From: Vampirovibrio sp041737375
Lineage (GTDB): Bacteria > Cyanobacteriota > Vampirovibrionia > Vampirovibrionales > Vampirovibrionaceae
Direction: 5' to 3'
Length of the DNA: 64,000 bases
Assembly (NCBI RefSeq): GCF_041737375.1
Contig: NZ_JBGSRV010000003.1
Span: 62,001 to 126,000 of the forward strand
Within the stretch, counting starts at the first letter, position 1, and each line of letters opens with the position of its first letter. Below the pieces are notes generated by a model, which did no database searches, was not told the origin of the DNA, and saw nothing but the letters and a program-made list of their open reading frames with translations. The translations under genes were made by a program, and so were the position numbers. Positions 8,974-16,707 of this stretch are shown one piece after another.

Positions 8974-10365
8974 TTAATCGGAAACCACAATGCCCTTCAG
9001 GTCATAAGGGGTGACATGCGTGATTTTAACCTTCACAATTTCACCGGGAACCGCTTGCCCTTTGACTTGAACCGTATTGTCCACCTCTGGGGCGTCCCAC
9101 TGGGTGCGGCCAATCAGGGTGCCGTACTGGTTAATCATATCAATCAGCACTTCCACGGTTTGCCCAATCATGGTTTGGTTCTGGGCAAAGGCAATTTGCT
9201 GTTGCAGGGCCATCAATTCATTGCGACGCTGCTTGATCACGCTTTTTTTTACTTTACCGTCCAGCGTTTTGCTGTGGGCGGTATCCACATCGGAGTATTC
9301 AAACACGCCCAGCCGATCCCACTGAACCTGCTCAATCACGGTCTTCAGGTGCTGGTAATGCTCTTCGGTTTCGCCGGGGAAGCCCACAATAAAGGATGTC
9401 CGCAGCTTCACGTTTTTAATTTTGGCCCGAGCCCGCTCGGCAAAAGCCACCAAGTCGGTCACCGGACGGCGCATGCGCTTCAGCACCTCGGGGTGGCTGT
9501 GCTGCAAGGGACAATCCAGATACTTCACCACTTTGTCGCAATCGTTAATGGCTTCCAGCAACTCATCGGATACCAAATTGGGATAGGCATACATAAAGCG
9601 AATCCACTCAATCTCCTCAACCTCGTTCAAGGCCCGCAGCAGGGCAGGCAGGCTGGAGCCAATATCTTTGCCGTAGCTGGTGGTATCTTGTCCCACCAGA
9701 ATAATTTCCGTAACGCCTCGTTGCGCCATTTCACGGGCATTGTCCACGATATTTTGAACGCCACGGCTACGGAACACCCCACGCATGCTGGGAATAATAC
9801 AGAAGGAGCATTTGTAATCGCACCCTTCCGCAATTTTAAGGTAGGTGTAAGAACCCACCGTAATGTGCCGACGCACGGTATCTTCTTCCAGAATATAGGT
9901 GGGGTCCTGCTGCATGGCCAGCACCCGCTCTCCGTTTTCCACCCGTTTCATTACATCGCCAATTTCGGCCACGTTGTTAATGCCCACCACGGCCTTGGCC
10001 TCGGGGAACAAATCCAGCAACTCGCCCTGAAATTTTTGGGCCAGACAGCCGGTAATCAACAACTCTTTGCCCTGCTCGGCCAAGCTGGCCAAAACGCCCA
10101 CCGATTCTTTCTGCGCAGAATCAATAAAGGCGCAGGTATTCACCAGCACAATATCCGCTTCTTCTTCACTGGCCACAATTTGATGGTGTTCTTTGTCCAG
10201 AATGCCCAGCATGGTTTCGGTATCCACCAAATTTTTAGGGCAGCCCAAGTGGACAAAGCCCACTTTTTTCTTGGCAGTGACGGGGAGCGACTCAGGGGTG
10301 GCAACCATAGCGCCTGCCAAAGCATCCGTAGAAGAATCAGTGAGGGTGGTGGTGGGAGGGGTCAT
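8974..10365 (-). CDS. rimO: ribosomal protein S12 methylthiotransferase
   Basis: Radical-SAM enzyme that adds a methylthio group to an Asp of ribosomal protein uS12, using two iron-sulfur clusters. The N-terminal UPF0004 domain starts at VGFVHLGCPKNLVD and also has VNTCAF and TGCLAQ cysteines. The radical-SAM motif CDYKCSFC (CxxxCxxC) is present, and a TRAM domain closes the protein. The reading frame is open to TTG 10390-10392. ATG 10365 is preferred (GGCGGA 7 nt upstream), and a third ATG at 10308 is possible. The roughly 20 residues before the conserved core are low-complexity. Confidence 0.93.
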   Translation of the reverse strand: MTPPTTTLTDSSTDALAGAMVATPESLPVTAKKKVGFVHLGCPKNLVDTETMLGILDKEHHQIVASEEEADIVLVNTCAFIDSAQKESVGVLASLAEQGKELLITGCLAQKFQGELLDLFPEAKAVVGINNVAEIGDVMKRVENGERVLAMQQDPTYILEEDTVRRHITVGSYTYLKIAEGCDYKCSFCIIPSMRGVFRSRGVQNIVDNAREMAQRGVTEIILVGQDTTSYGKDIGSSLPALLRALNEVEEIEWIRFMYAYPNLVSDELLEAINDCDKVVKYLDCPLQHSHPEVLKRMRRPVTDLVAFAERARAKIKNVKLRTSFIVGFPGETEEHYQHLKTVIEQVQWDRLGVFEYSDVDTAHSKTLDGKVKKSVIKQRRNELMALQQQIAFAQNQTMIGQTVEVLIDMINQYGTLIGRTQWDAPEVDNTVQVKGQAVPGEIVKVKITHVTPYDLKGIVVSD

Positions 10366-10859
10366 GAAAAAGTCCGCCGTATTAGGGATCAATTACAGAG
10401 TAATAGGATACTAAAAACGAAGCCCCCGCAAGAGTTGACCTCAATATTAAAAAAAGTAAGCCCCCTTGCCAAAAGGCGAAAAAACCACGGCCCATTGGCT
10501 TTAAGTGCTCACATCAACGCCCGCTGGCAGCGTTTGTCTGGTGTGTTTTTAAATTTTTTTTGAAGCTTGCCGGGAACAAAGCCTTCCCATTCCGTCTATA
10601 TCCTACAGCAACAGAAAAGAAGTTAACCCTGCTGGGAAAGTACGGCGTATCACCCAAAGCGTTGAGAGAGCGCCGCCCCCCCCCAAAAAAAACGCATTCA
10701 TGCCCCTCAACCCATGTTCCTACATTGCTACAAACCCCGGCTTTGCCTGAAGCCCAGGTGGTTTGTATAACCCGGTTTGTCTCAGCGCTCCAAAAAGTCA
10801 GCCTTTATTAAAGCCAATAACCCTAGCACCCTCTATGTTGTTAGTCGGGGAGTTTTACA
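10366..10859. other. intergenic region, no supported gene
   Basis: Divergent region between rimO (minus) and a small secreted-protein gene (plus). It contains homopolymer runs near 10550 and 10676. I see no tRNA, strong promoter or convincing coding frame. Confidence 0.6.
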
Positions 10860-11054
10860 ATGCTCAAGTTCAATCCCAGTCATAAAGCCCAAAATCAGCA
10901 CGCCTGGAAAGATATGGCCTTAAATATCGGCAAACTCTCGCTGGCCGGACTGTTTGTAACCGGCACTGTTTTCTTTTGCCACGCTTATGCCGAAACGCCG
11001 GAAACCGCCCAAAGCGTTCCCGTTCTTAGCCCAAGCGAATTGCCTCAGCCTTAA
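10860..11054 (+). CDS. small secreted hypothetical protein
   Basis: A 64-residue protein with a good GGGGAG Shine-Dalgarno 7 nt before its ATG. The N-terminus is polar and basic. A hydrophobic core follows (about 30-42, LSLAGLFVTGTVFFC), then HAYA, a typical signal peptidase I site (AYA before ETPET). The mature part would be only about 18 residues, rich in Pro, Ser and Glu. The terminator right after the gene supports a real transcript. No family is recognised. Confidence 0.6.
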   Translation: MLKFNPSHKAQNQHAWKDMALNIGKLSLAGLFVTGTVFFCHAYAETPETAQSVPVLSPSELPQP

Positions 11055-11101
11055 ATTTCTCTCTCCTACATTCCTTCCTACCAATTCCGTACTACCCTGC
11101 T

Positions 11102-11140
11102 ATCCAGTTTAGCCAAACAGCTGGATGGCATTTCTTTTTT
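11102..11140 (+). terminator. intrinsic terminator after the small secreted protein gene
   Basis: ATCCAG (11102-11107) pairs with CTGGAT (11121-11126), with an inner TTT/AAA. A T-rich tract follows (11131-11140). A second weaker hairpin (TTTCCC/GGGAAA near 11172-11190) precedes another T-run, and nothing else is seen up to 11306. Confidence 0.55.
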
Positions 11141-11306
11141 CTTCAGAAATCAGATTAGATGGACTCTTGAGGTTTCCCGGAGGTGGGGAAATCTGGTGTT
11201 TTTTTAAGTTACTTGTTTTTGCCTCACTAATGGCGTAACAAATAAACGTCCACCCCAACATTACAAAAATGAAAGGGTAATGATTTTGCCAAAACGGAAA
11301 GAAAAC

Positions 11307-11648
11307 CTAGCGGTTATAAATGCTTTTGGTGAAGAGGGGATCTTCCTCGAGAGGTAAGGCGTCCACCTTTTCTTTTTCAAATGAAATAACAGAATTTTGG
11401 GATTGTGTGCTTGGTTTTAAAAGCAAAGCAATAATGCCAAAAACGGTGAACCCCATAAACCAGCGAATCCACGAAACTGAGGATAAAATCATTTGAGCGT
11501 ATTGATCCAGAACACCGAAGCCAGAGGGGGGAAGGTCTGTTTTTTGCCCCTGAATAAGACAGTACAGTGTCCAAGCTATTAAAGCTGCAAGAGCTATGTT
11601 GTAGGAGCTTAATCGTAACTTTAAATTTATATTTTTTTCAATGTTCAC
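11307..11648 (-). CDS. hypothetical membrane protein
   Basis: A 113-residue AT-rich gene with two predicted membrane segments (about 15-32, NIALAALIAWTLYCL, and 61-78, WFMGFTVFGIIALLL) and a charged acidic C-terminus. The start is a GTG at 11648 with AAGGAA about 10 nt upstream. It overlaps the end of the next upstream gene by 11 bp, so the two are probably co-translated. Its base composition is clearly more AT-rich than the flanking genes. No family recognised. Confidence 0.55.
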   Translation of the reverse strand: MNIEKNINLKLRLSSYNIALAALIAWTLYCLIQGQKTDLPPSGFGVLDQYAQMILSSVSWIRWFMGFTVFGIIALLLKPSTQSQNSVISFEKEKVDALPLEEDPLFTKSIYNR

Positions 11649-12183
11649 AATTACATCGTTCCTTAATCATTAAGCCATCCGAGCTAAAGGCGTAGTTACA
11701 ATCATCATTGAATTGAACATAAACCGCAGTTAGAGACTTGTCCTGAAAGTCATATACGGCCTCATAATGAGGGTAGTTCTTTTTATTTATAAAAATTAAA
11801 GATTTTAATTTGCCATCATAATCATATTTTAAATATGTTCCTACTTTGTCTTTAGACTCAACCTCATAAGATGGGTTTTCAACATTTTCAACATAAAGCT
11901 TTCGATTAGGCAAATCTATCTCATATTGGTACTGTTCGGATTCAGGTTTAGGCTTGTTGTTAATTGTGAAAAGGTTTTCAACATAATGAGGATCAACAGC
12001 TCCGTAAGCTTGGAGCTGTTGTAAATGTTTGCTTTTTTCCAAAAAAGCCAAGTTCTTCTGTTCGTCAATCAGCTGATTTTCTGTCTTTGGATTGAAATAA
12101 CCTGAAAAGGCCAGAAACAAAAACGTGATTGCCAAGACCAAAAGGACAAATTCGACTCTCAAATTTTTATTCGACAACATCAT
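11638..12183 (-). CDS. hypothetical membrane-anchored protein
   Basis: A 181-residue protein with one N-terminal membrane segment (about 10-28, VEFVLLVLAITFLFLAFSG) and a mostly beta-like, Tyr- and Asn-rich outer part. That part repeats short strand patterns (VGTYLKYDYDGKLKSLIFI, YEAVYDFQDKSLTAVYVQF) and ends in a Cys pair (CNC). It is AT-rich like its downstream partner, suggesting the pair arrived together. There is no strong Shine-Dalgarno; ATG 12183 and 12180 are both possible. Function unknown. Confidence 0.55.
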   Translation of the reverse strand: MMLSNKNLRVEFVLLVLAITFLFLAFSGYFNPKTENQLIDEQKNLAFLEKSKHLQQLQAYGAVDPHYVENLFTINNKPKPESEQYQYEIDLPNRKLYVENVENPSYEVESKDKVGTYLKYDYDGKLKSLIFINKKNYPHYEAVYDFQDKSLTAVYVQFNDDCNYAFSSDGLMIKERCNCEH

Positions 12184-12236
12184 TTTTATATATTAAACAT
12201 GCATTTTCGCAATGAAAGAGAGCGCTCCATGGAGGG

Positions 12237-12737
12237 CTAGCGGTAATTGGTGAATTGCAGGGGCATGCTCTGGCGATCGCCGAATTCTCGCACATGCTGG
12301 ATGGCTTCCTGCAAGTCGTCCTTATTTTTACCGGATACCCGTACCTGATCGCCCTGAATGCTGGCCTGCACCTTCAGTTTTACTTCTTTGATATGGGCCA
12401 CGATTTTTTTGGCCATCTCGGTTTCAATGCCTTTTTTCAGGTTGATGACCTGGCGGACCTTGCCACCCAAAGCGGCTTCTGGCTCTTCTTTATCCAAAAT
12501 TAAGGGATTCAAACCACGCTTCACCAGCTTGGCTTCCAGAATGTCATAAATGTTCTGGGCCCGAAACTCATCGGTGGTGGTCAGCACAATTTTCTTGCCT
12601 TCTTCCAGCTCCAGTTCACTGCCGGAATCCTTCAAATCAAAGCGAGAGGCGATTTCTCGACGGGTTTGATCAAGCGCGTTCACCAATTCCTGATGATCGA
12701 ACTCGGAAACAATATCAAAACTGGCATCCTTGGCCAT
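12237..12737 (-). CDS. yajQ: YajQ-family nucleotide-binding protein
   Basis: UPF0234/YajQ family; some members bind cyclic di-GMP and act as regulators or chaperone-like proteins. The 166 residues match the family length and show MAKDASFDIVSE at the start. FDLKDSGSELELEEGKKI, the LNPLILDKEEPEAALGGKV segment and the C-terminal VRVSGKNKDDLQ also fit. The longer frame opens with GTG 12764. I chose ATG 12737 because AAGGAA precedes it and it matches family starts. It is divergent from the ATP synthase operon. Confidence 0.92.
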   Translation of the reverse strand: MAKDASFDIVSEFDHQELVNALDQTRREIASRFDLKDSGSELELEEGKKIVLTTTDEFRAQNIYDILEAKLVKRGLNPLILDKEEPEAALGGKVRQVINLKKGIETEMAKKIVAHIKEVKLKVQASIQGDQVRVSGKNKDDLQEAIQHVREFGDRQSMPLQFTNYR

Positions 12738-12839
12738 AAGGGTCGGTTCCTTTCCGGGAATCACTCAGAATACGAAACAAATCAGTCACAACATCCCGAA
12801 CCGTCATGATACGAAAGCCTCATTTGAATCAGCCTCATT

Positions 12840-12868
12840 TTTACAAGTTCGGGGTTTTGTATTACATT
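12840..12868 (+). promoter_or_regulatory. probable promoter of the ATP synthase operon
   Basis: TTTACA (12840-12845) and TACATT (12863-12868) are separated by 17 bp and lie 65 bp before the first gene of the operon. They match consensus at 5 and 4 of 6 bases. Confidence 0.45.
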
Positions 12869-12932
12869 GCAGAAATTGTATCTGAAAAATACCGGCGCAA
12901 AGCAAGCCCACCGGAGAAAGTCTCACTGGCTT

Positions 12933-13274
12933 ATGGAATATGCCATACAACTGCTCCTTCCCATCATTGGGGGCCTATGGCTGGGCGGCTGGCTGAGTAA
13001 AACCTACGGACTCTCTCCCATATGGACGGTGATGCTGGGAGTTCTGGGGCTGGTGGGCGGTATCGGCATTATGTATAAGCGCTCCCAACGGGAGCTGAAC
13101 CTGCCACGTTACACCCCAAAACCCAAGTCGCAGCCAAAACCCAGCCAATCCCTTCAAGATCTGGATTCTTTATATAAGAAACTTCACGAAACACCTTTGG
13201 ATGAACAGGATGATGAACTTGATGGGCTGGATCGGGATGAGACTGATCCGAATATTCCCCCAAAGCAACCATAG
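12933..13274 (+). CDS. AtpZ/AtpI-like small membrane protein
   Basis: A 113-residue protein with two adjacent membrane segments (about 3-20, YAIQLLLPIIGGLWLGGWL, and 28-47). A basic then acidic cytoplasmic tail ends in an Asp/Glu-rich stretch. Length, topology and position at the head of the atp operon match the AtpZ family (F1Fo accessory, proposed Ca/Mg transport or assembly factor). GGAGAAAG lies 12 nt before ATG 12933; in-frame codons upstream begin only with TTG 12867. It is followed 12 bp later by atpI. Confidence 0.75.
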   Translation: MEYAIQLLLPIIGGLWLGGWLSKTYGLSPIWTVMLGVLGLVGGIGIMYKRSQRELNLPRYTPKPKSQPKPSQSLQDLDSLYKKLHETPLDEQDDELDGLDRDETDPNIPPKQP

Positions 13275-13286
13275 AGCGCCTCAGGC

Positions 13287-13697
13287 ATGAACAACCTCAC
13301 CCCCCAAACGCCAAGTCCCTTTGCCCAGCTACAAAAAAAACTATGGATAGGCACACTGGCCATCCACTTTAGCCTATTGCTGGGATTCGCCCTGTTCAAT
13401 CCGGCTCGCCTCTATTATTGTGCGGCAGGGGTGGGATTGGGTATTTTTTACCTCTGGAGCCTCACTTTTAACGCCGAAAACCCCAAAAAAGGAATTCAGT
13501 TTGCGTTTTCGGTGATACGCATGGCCGGTTTCGCTTATGCCGCCGTTCAGCTCGCACACGCACAACCTACTGAACTCGCTATTGTCATGAGCGGACTTTT
13601 AAGTTACAAAGTGGTTCTTACTGTGGAATACGTGGTTCAGGCACTACCGGCATTCCGTCGTTTGGCACCTGCAAAAGCAGGGCGACGCTTGTCTTGA
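13287..13697 (+). CDS. atpI: ATP synthase protein I-like
   Basis: A 136-residue, four-helix hydrophobic protein (segments near 20-40, 44-62, 71-90 and 97-115). This is the topology and place of AtpI/Atp1, which helps c-ring assembly. Conservation in AtpI is low, so position between the AtpZ-like gene and atpB carries the call. The 179 bp up to atpB has no clear terminator, so the operon can read through. Confidence 0.7.
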   Translation: MNNLTPQTPSPFAQLQKKLWIGTLAIHFSLLLGFALFNPARLYYCAAGVGLGIFYLWSLTFNAENPKKGIQFAFSVIRMAGFAYAAVQLAHAQPTELAIVMSGLLSYKVVLTVEYVVQALPAFRRLAPAKAGRRLS

Positions 13698-13876
13698 AAA
13701 ACCCGCATTTCACACTGGGTCGTCTTTTCCAGGTGAACCGCTTTGGCAACGGCCAACCCGCCGTAAGGCTGAATACGGGTGTGAAGCGAACAATACCTAT
13801 TTCAGGATAAAAGTGCACTGCCTCACCCCCCTCGGATAGTTTGAAATCAGATTGAAAGTTTTTTAAAAGGAACGTC

Positions 13877-14569
13877 ATGGAACACGAATGGGTAGTCCAA
13901 TTACTCGGCCAGGAAGTTAACCTGAATACGCTGATTATGGTCTGGCTAGGTTTGGGCGTTATTTTGGTTACCGCGTGGTTATTTACCCGCAACTTAAAAG
14001 TTATCCCCAGCCCCTTGCAAGTAGTGGGCGAAGGGGTTTTTGACGTTTGTCGCAGTATTACAATGGCCACCGCCGGAAAACGGGGCGATGGCTTTCTGTA
14101 TTTTGTCGGCTCTATTTTCCTGTTTATTTTAACCGCCAACGTAATGGGCCAATTGCCCCTGCGCTTGTTTCACATTCCGGCGGGCGAACTCAAGGCAGCC
14201 ACAGCGGATATCAACACCACTGCCGCCTTAGGGGTAGCCACCCTGCTGTTTTATATCGGGTACGGTATTTATAAAAAAGGCCTCGGCTATTTCAAACACT
14301 ACATTTCTCCAAGCCCTTGGTACATCGGCATATTCTTCCTGCCCATCAACATTCTGGAAGATGTGACCCGCCCCGGCTCACTGCTCATCCGACTTTATTT
14401 CAACATTCTGGTTGGCGAAATTTTGTCAGGCATCGCACTGAGTGTAACCCCGTATGTGCTGCCCAGCCTGGTTATTTTTCTGGAATTGTTTGTGGCGGTG
14501 GTGCAAGCTTACATTTTCGCCATTCTCAGCTCGGTTTATATCAGCCTTTTGTCTGAAGAGCATCATTAA
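13877..14569 (+). CDS. atpB: ATP synthase subunit a
   Basis: Membrane stator subunit that forms the proton half-channels against the c-ring. The 230 residues contain five to six hydrophobic helices and end with the helix carrying the essential Arg (LLIRLYFNILVGEILSG), followed by the conserved VQAYIFAILSSVYIS. An AAAAGGAA Shine-Dalgarno precedes ATG 13877. The usual NxLADE-type wording after the Arg reads NILVGE, a mild divergence shared with the unusual c-subunit next door. Confidence 0.95.
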   Translation: MEHEWVVQLLGQEVNLNTLIMVWLGLGVILVTAWLFTRNLKVIPSPLQVVGEGVFDVCRSITMATAGKRGDGFLYFVGSIFLFILTANVMGQLPLRLFHIPAGELKAATADINTTAALGVATLLFYIGYGIYKKGLGYFKHYISPSPWYIGIFFLPINILEDVTRPGSLLIRLYFNILVGEILSGIALSVTPYVLPSLVIFLELFVAVVQAYIFAILSSVYISLLSEEHH

Positions 14570-14653
14570 TTTCCCACTCATTTTCACACTTTTCTAAATC
14601 AGTCGAAATCCGGTTTTATTATCACTCACGAGAGAAAAAGGAGACTCTAAATC

Positions 14654-14890
14654 ATGGACACAGCTTCAGTCGCTATGTTGGCAGGCCCCTTGGCAGTTGG
14701 CTTGGCCGCCATTGGCCCCGCTATCGGTATTTGCTTTATGACCGCAGCGTTTTTCAACAGCGTGGCTCGTCAACCTGAAATTCAAGGCAACATCACCCCT
14801 CAGTACTTCATCACCTTGGGTGTTGTTGAATTGCTGGGTCTGTTTGGCTTTGTAACCTTCTTCCTGCTGTTCCAAAAATTCGGCGGTTAA
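14654..14890 (+). CDS. atpE: ATP synthase subunit c (atypical helix 1)
   Basis: Rotor subunit; two-helix hairpin of 78 residues. The polar loop ARQPE (38-42) and the proton-binding Glu59 in helix 2 (GVVELLG) are intact. Helix 1 is unusual. The glycine-rich packing motif of cyanobacterial and plastid c-subunits (GPGIGQG type) reads GPAIGICFMTAAFF here, with bulky residues where small ones pack neighbouring helices. No sodium-type Gln/Thr signature is evident, so proton use is likely. AAGGAG lies upstream of the ATG. It follows atpB by 84 bp. Confidence 0.95.
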   Translation: MDTASVAMLAGPLAVGLAAIGPAIGICFMTAAFFNSVARQPEIQGNITPQYFITLGVVELLGLFGFVTFFLLFQKFGG

Positions 14891-15015
14891 GTTTTTTCAA
14901 GCTGGAACCGCTTGTTCCCCTGAGTTCTATTCAGTCATTACAAGCGGTTCCTTCCTTGACTCTTCATTTATAAGTCGCTCCAGTCCAGCATTGCGCCACA
15001 GGAAATTAAACCCAA

Positions 15016-15462
15016 ATGCCGACATTCAACGCCACATTTTTATTCGTACTGATTAGTTTCGCCGTATTCGCGGCGATCATGCAGGCCATTTATTTTGCGC
15101 CCATCATGAAAATCAAAAACGAGCGTGAGCAAAAGCTGACCGATGATCAGCAATCCACCGCTGATTTTTTAGCACGATTTGAACAACTGCATGCCGATTA
15201 TGAGGCAGGCATTAAACAGGCCCGTCTGGAAGCGCACCAAGTGATTCAGAATGCCCGCCAACAGTCAAAAACATCCGCCCAACAAATGGTCATTGAATCC
15301 CGCACCGTGGCCCAAGGCGAGACGGATCAAAAAATGGCGGAACTTCATCAGTGGCGGGAAAGCACCTACCAGCAAATGGAAGCTGAACGGGCTTCCCTCA
15401 CCCAATCGGTTATCGCCAAAGTTAAAGCGGGCAACAAACTTCGCACCGCCACTGGCAGTTAG
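15016..15462 (+). CDS. ATP synthase subunit b'
   Basis: First of two b-type stator subunits, the pattern of cyanobacteria and plastids. The 148 residues comprise an N-terminal membrane helix (about 6-26, FLFVLISFAVFAAIMQAIYF) and a long charged coiled coil (30-148) rich in Gln, Glu and Lys with almost no Pro or Gly. AGGAAA precedes the ATG. In cyanobacterial usage this gene is called atpG, a name used elsewhere for gamma, so I leave the symbol blank. Confidence 0.88.
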   Translation: MPTFNATFLFVLISFAVFAAIMQAIYFAPIMKIKNEREQKLTDDQQSTADFLARFEQLHADYEAGIKQARLEAHQVIQNARQQSKTSAQQMVIESRTVAQGETDQKMAELHQWRESTYQQMEAERASLTQSVIAKVKAGNKLRTATGS

Positions 15463-15489
15463 TATCAGAACAGGAGCATTAAAGCAGGA

Positions 15490-16074
15490 ATGTTACCCCT
15501 CAGCGAATCAATCCCCTTCTTGCGGCAAGCCTCCGTGTTCTTGCTTCAAGCCGAAGGGCATGGGCACAGCATGACCCTGATGCAACAATTGGAACACTCC
15601 AACGTTTTTAACGTGGCTTTGGTGGTTTTAATTCTGGGTTTTCTGGCCAAAAAATTTAACTTGTTGGGTGGCATTGAAGCCCAACGCAAGCAGCTGGCTT
15701 CTGGCATCGAAGCAGTTGAACTGCAAAAAAAGCAGGCCCTTCAACAGTTAGAGGAAGCCCAACGTAAAACGGCCAATTTAACCGCTGAAGTGGATGAAAT
15801 TTTGAACAACGCCCGTCAATCGGCTGAAGCCCTTTCCAAGCAAATTTTAAATGACGCTCGCAGTGAGTCGGACAAAATTATTGAAAACGCCAAAAGGCGG
15901 GTGGAGCTGGAGCAACGCTCGGCCATCAAGGATCTGGAACGCCGGTTGCTCAGCGATGCCTTGTCCGATGCTCGGGTTGCGCTGGCCGGGGACTTGAACG
16001 CCGCCGATCAAAAGCGCTCGATAGAAACCTTTCTGGATGAATTATCGCAACTGAAAGAGGGCCATCGCTCATGA
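15490..16074 (+). CDS. atpF: ATP synthase subunit b
   Basis: Second stator b subunit. After about 30 residues that resemble the short pre-sequence of cyanobacterial b subunits (FLLQAEGHGHS), a membrane helix runs from about 38 to 55 (VFNVALVVLILGFLA). A long coiled coil to residue 194 follows. An alternative start is ATG 15571, which would remove the pre-sequence. The stop overlaps the atpH start by 4 bp. It would dimerise with b' and bind delta. Confidence 0.92.
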   Translation: MLPLSESIPFLRQASVFLLQAEGHGHSMTLMQQLEHSNVFNVALVVLILGFLAKKFNLLGGIEAQRKQLASGIEAVELQKKQALQQLEEAQRKTANLTAEVDEILNNARQSAEALSKQILNDARSESDKIIENAKRRVELEQRSAIKDLERRLLSDALSDARVALAGDLNAADQKRSIETFLDELSQLKEGHRS

Positions 16075-16625
16075 GCAATCGGCTTCAAAATACAAAAGTA
16101 GCGTCTCGTTACGCCAAGGCCCTGTTTGAAAGCGTTCGTCACGGCAGTGAACTGGAGCAGGTTCATCAGGATTTGAAAACCATTCAGGAGTTGATGGCCC
16201 AAGTTCCCCAGCTCAGTTTGTTTCTGGAAAATCCAGGGATCCCGGAAGCAGACAAACAAAGCTTTGTGGATGAGCAATTTGGCAAAAGCACCACGCCTTG
16301 GGTCCACCGTTTGCTGAAATTGATGGTGGAAAACGGCCGCACCGTGGTCATGCCTCAACTGGTGAGCCAATTTGCGGAATACCGCAATCGGCAGGAAAAC
16401 ACAGCTTCCGCTGAAATTATTACCGCCGTGGAGCTGGAAGCAGAACTTAGAGACCGCATTCGCAAAACGCTGGAAACCAGCCTTGGCTTTAGCCGGGTGG
16501 ATTTGAGCAACCGGGTTGATCCAGGCTTGCTGGGTGGCGCGATTATCAAAATTCAGGACAAGGTGATTGATGGCAGCTATGTAGGCCGCCTGGAAGAATT
16601 ACGCAAGCAAATCGGAAAACTGTAA
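16071..16625 (+). CDS. atpH: ATP synthase subunit delta
   Basis: Stator cap that joins the b/b' stalk to F1. The 184 residues show the N-terminal helical domain (VASRYAKALFESV, KTIQELMAQ, FLENPGIP) and the C-terminal signature GGAIIKIQDKVIDGSYVGRL. It is translationally coupled to atpF through a 4-bp overlap. Confidence 0.95.
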   Translation: MSNRLQNTKVASRYAKALFESVRHGSELEQVHQDLKTIQELMAQVPQLSLFLENPGIPEADKQSFVDEQFGKSTTPWVHRLLKLMVENGRTVVMPQLVSQFAEYRNRQENTASAEIITAVELEAELRDRIRKTLETSLGFSRVDLSNRVDPGLLGGAIIKIQDKVIDGSYVGRLEELRKQIGKL

Positions 16626-16707
16626 ATCAGGGATCTCGTTGAGCCACTGGCATCACCGCCCCCTTAAAAATTTGAAGTTTAAGCACACAGTAAAAAGGAA
16701 CGAACCC

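Noticed and set aside
9016..10563. 515-codon open frame on the plus strand opposite rimO
   Set aside because: It is antisense to a clear RimO, has a His/Gly/Asn-rich composition typical of shadow frames, and no family motif.
10560..10811. 83-codon plus-strand frame beginning with TTG
   Set aside because: Contains runs of Pro/Lys from homopolymers, no ribosome site, no recognisable domain.
13618..14139. 173-codon minus-strand frame opposite the atpI-atpB gap
   Set aside because: Overlaps the start of atpB antisense and shows no recognisable protein features.
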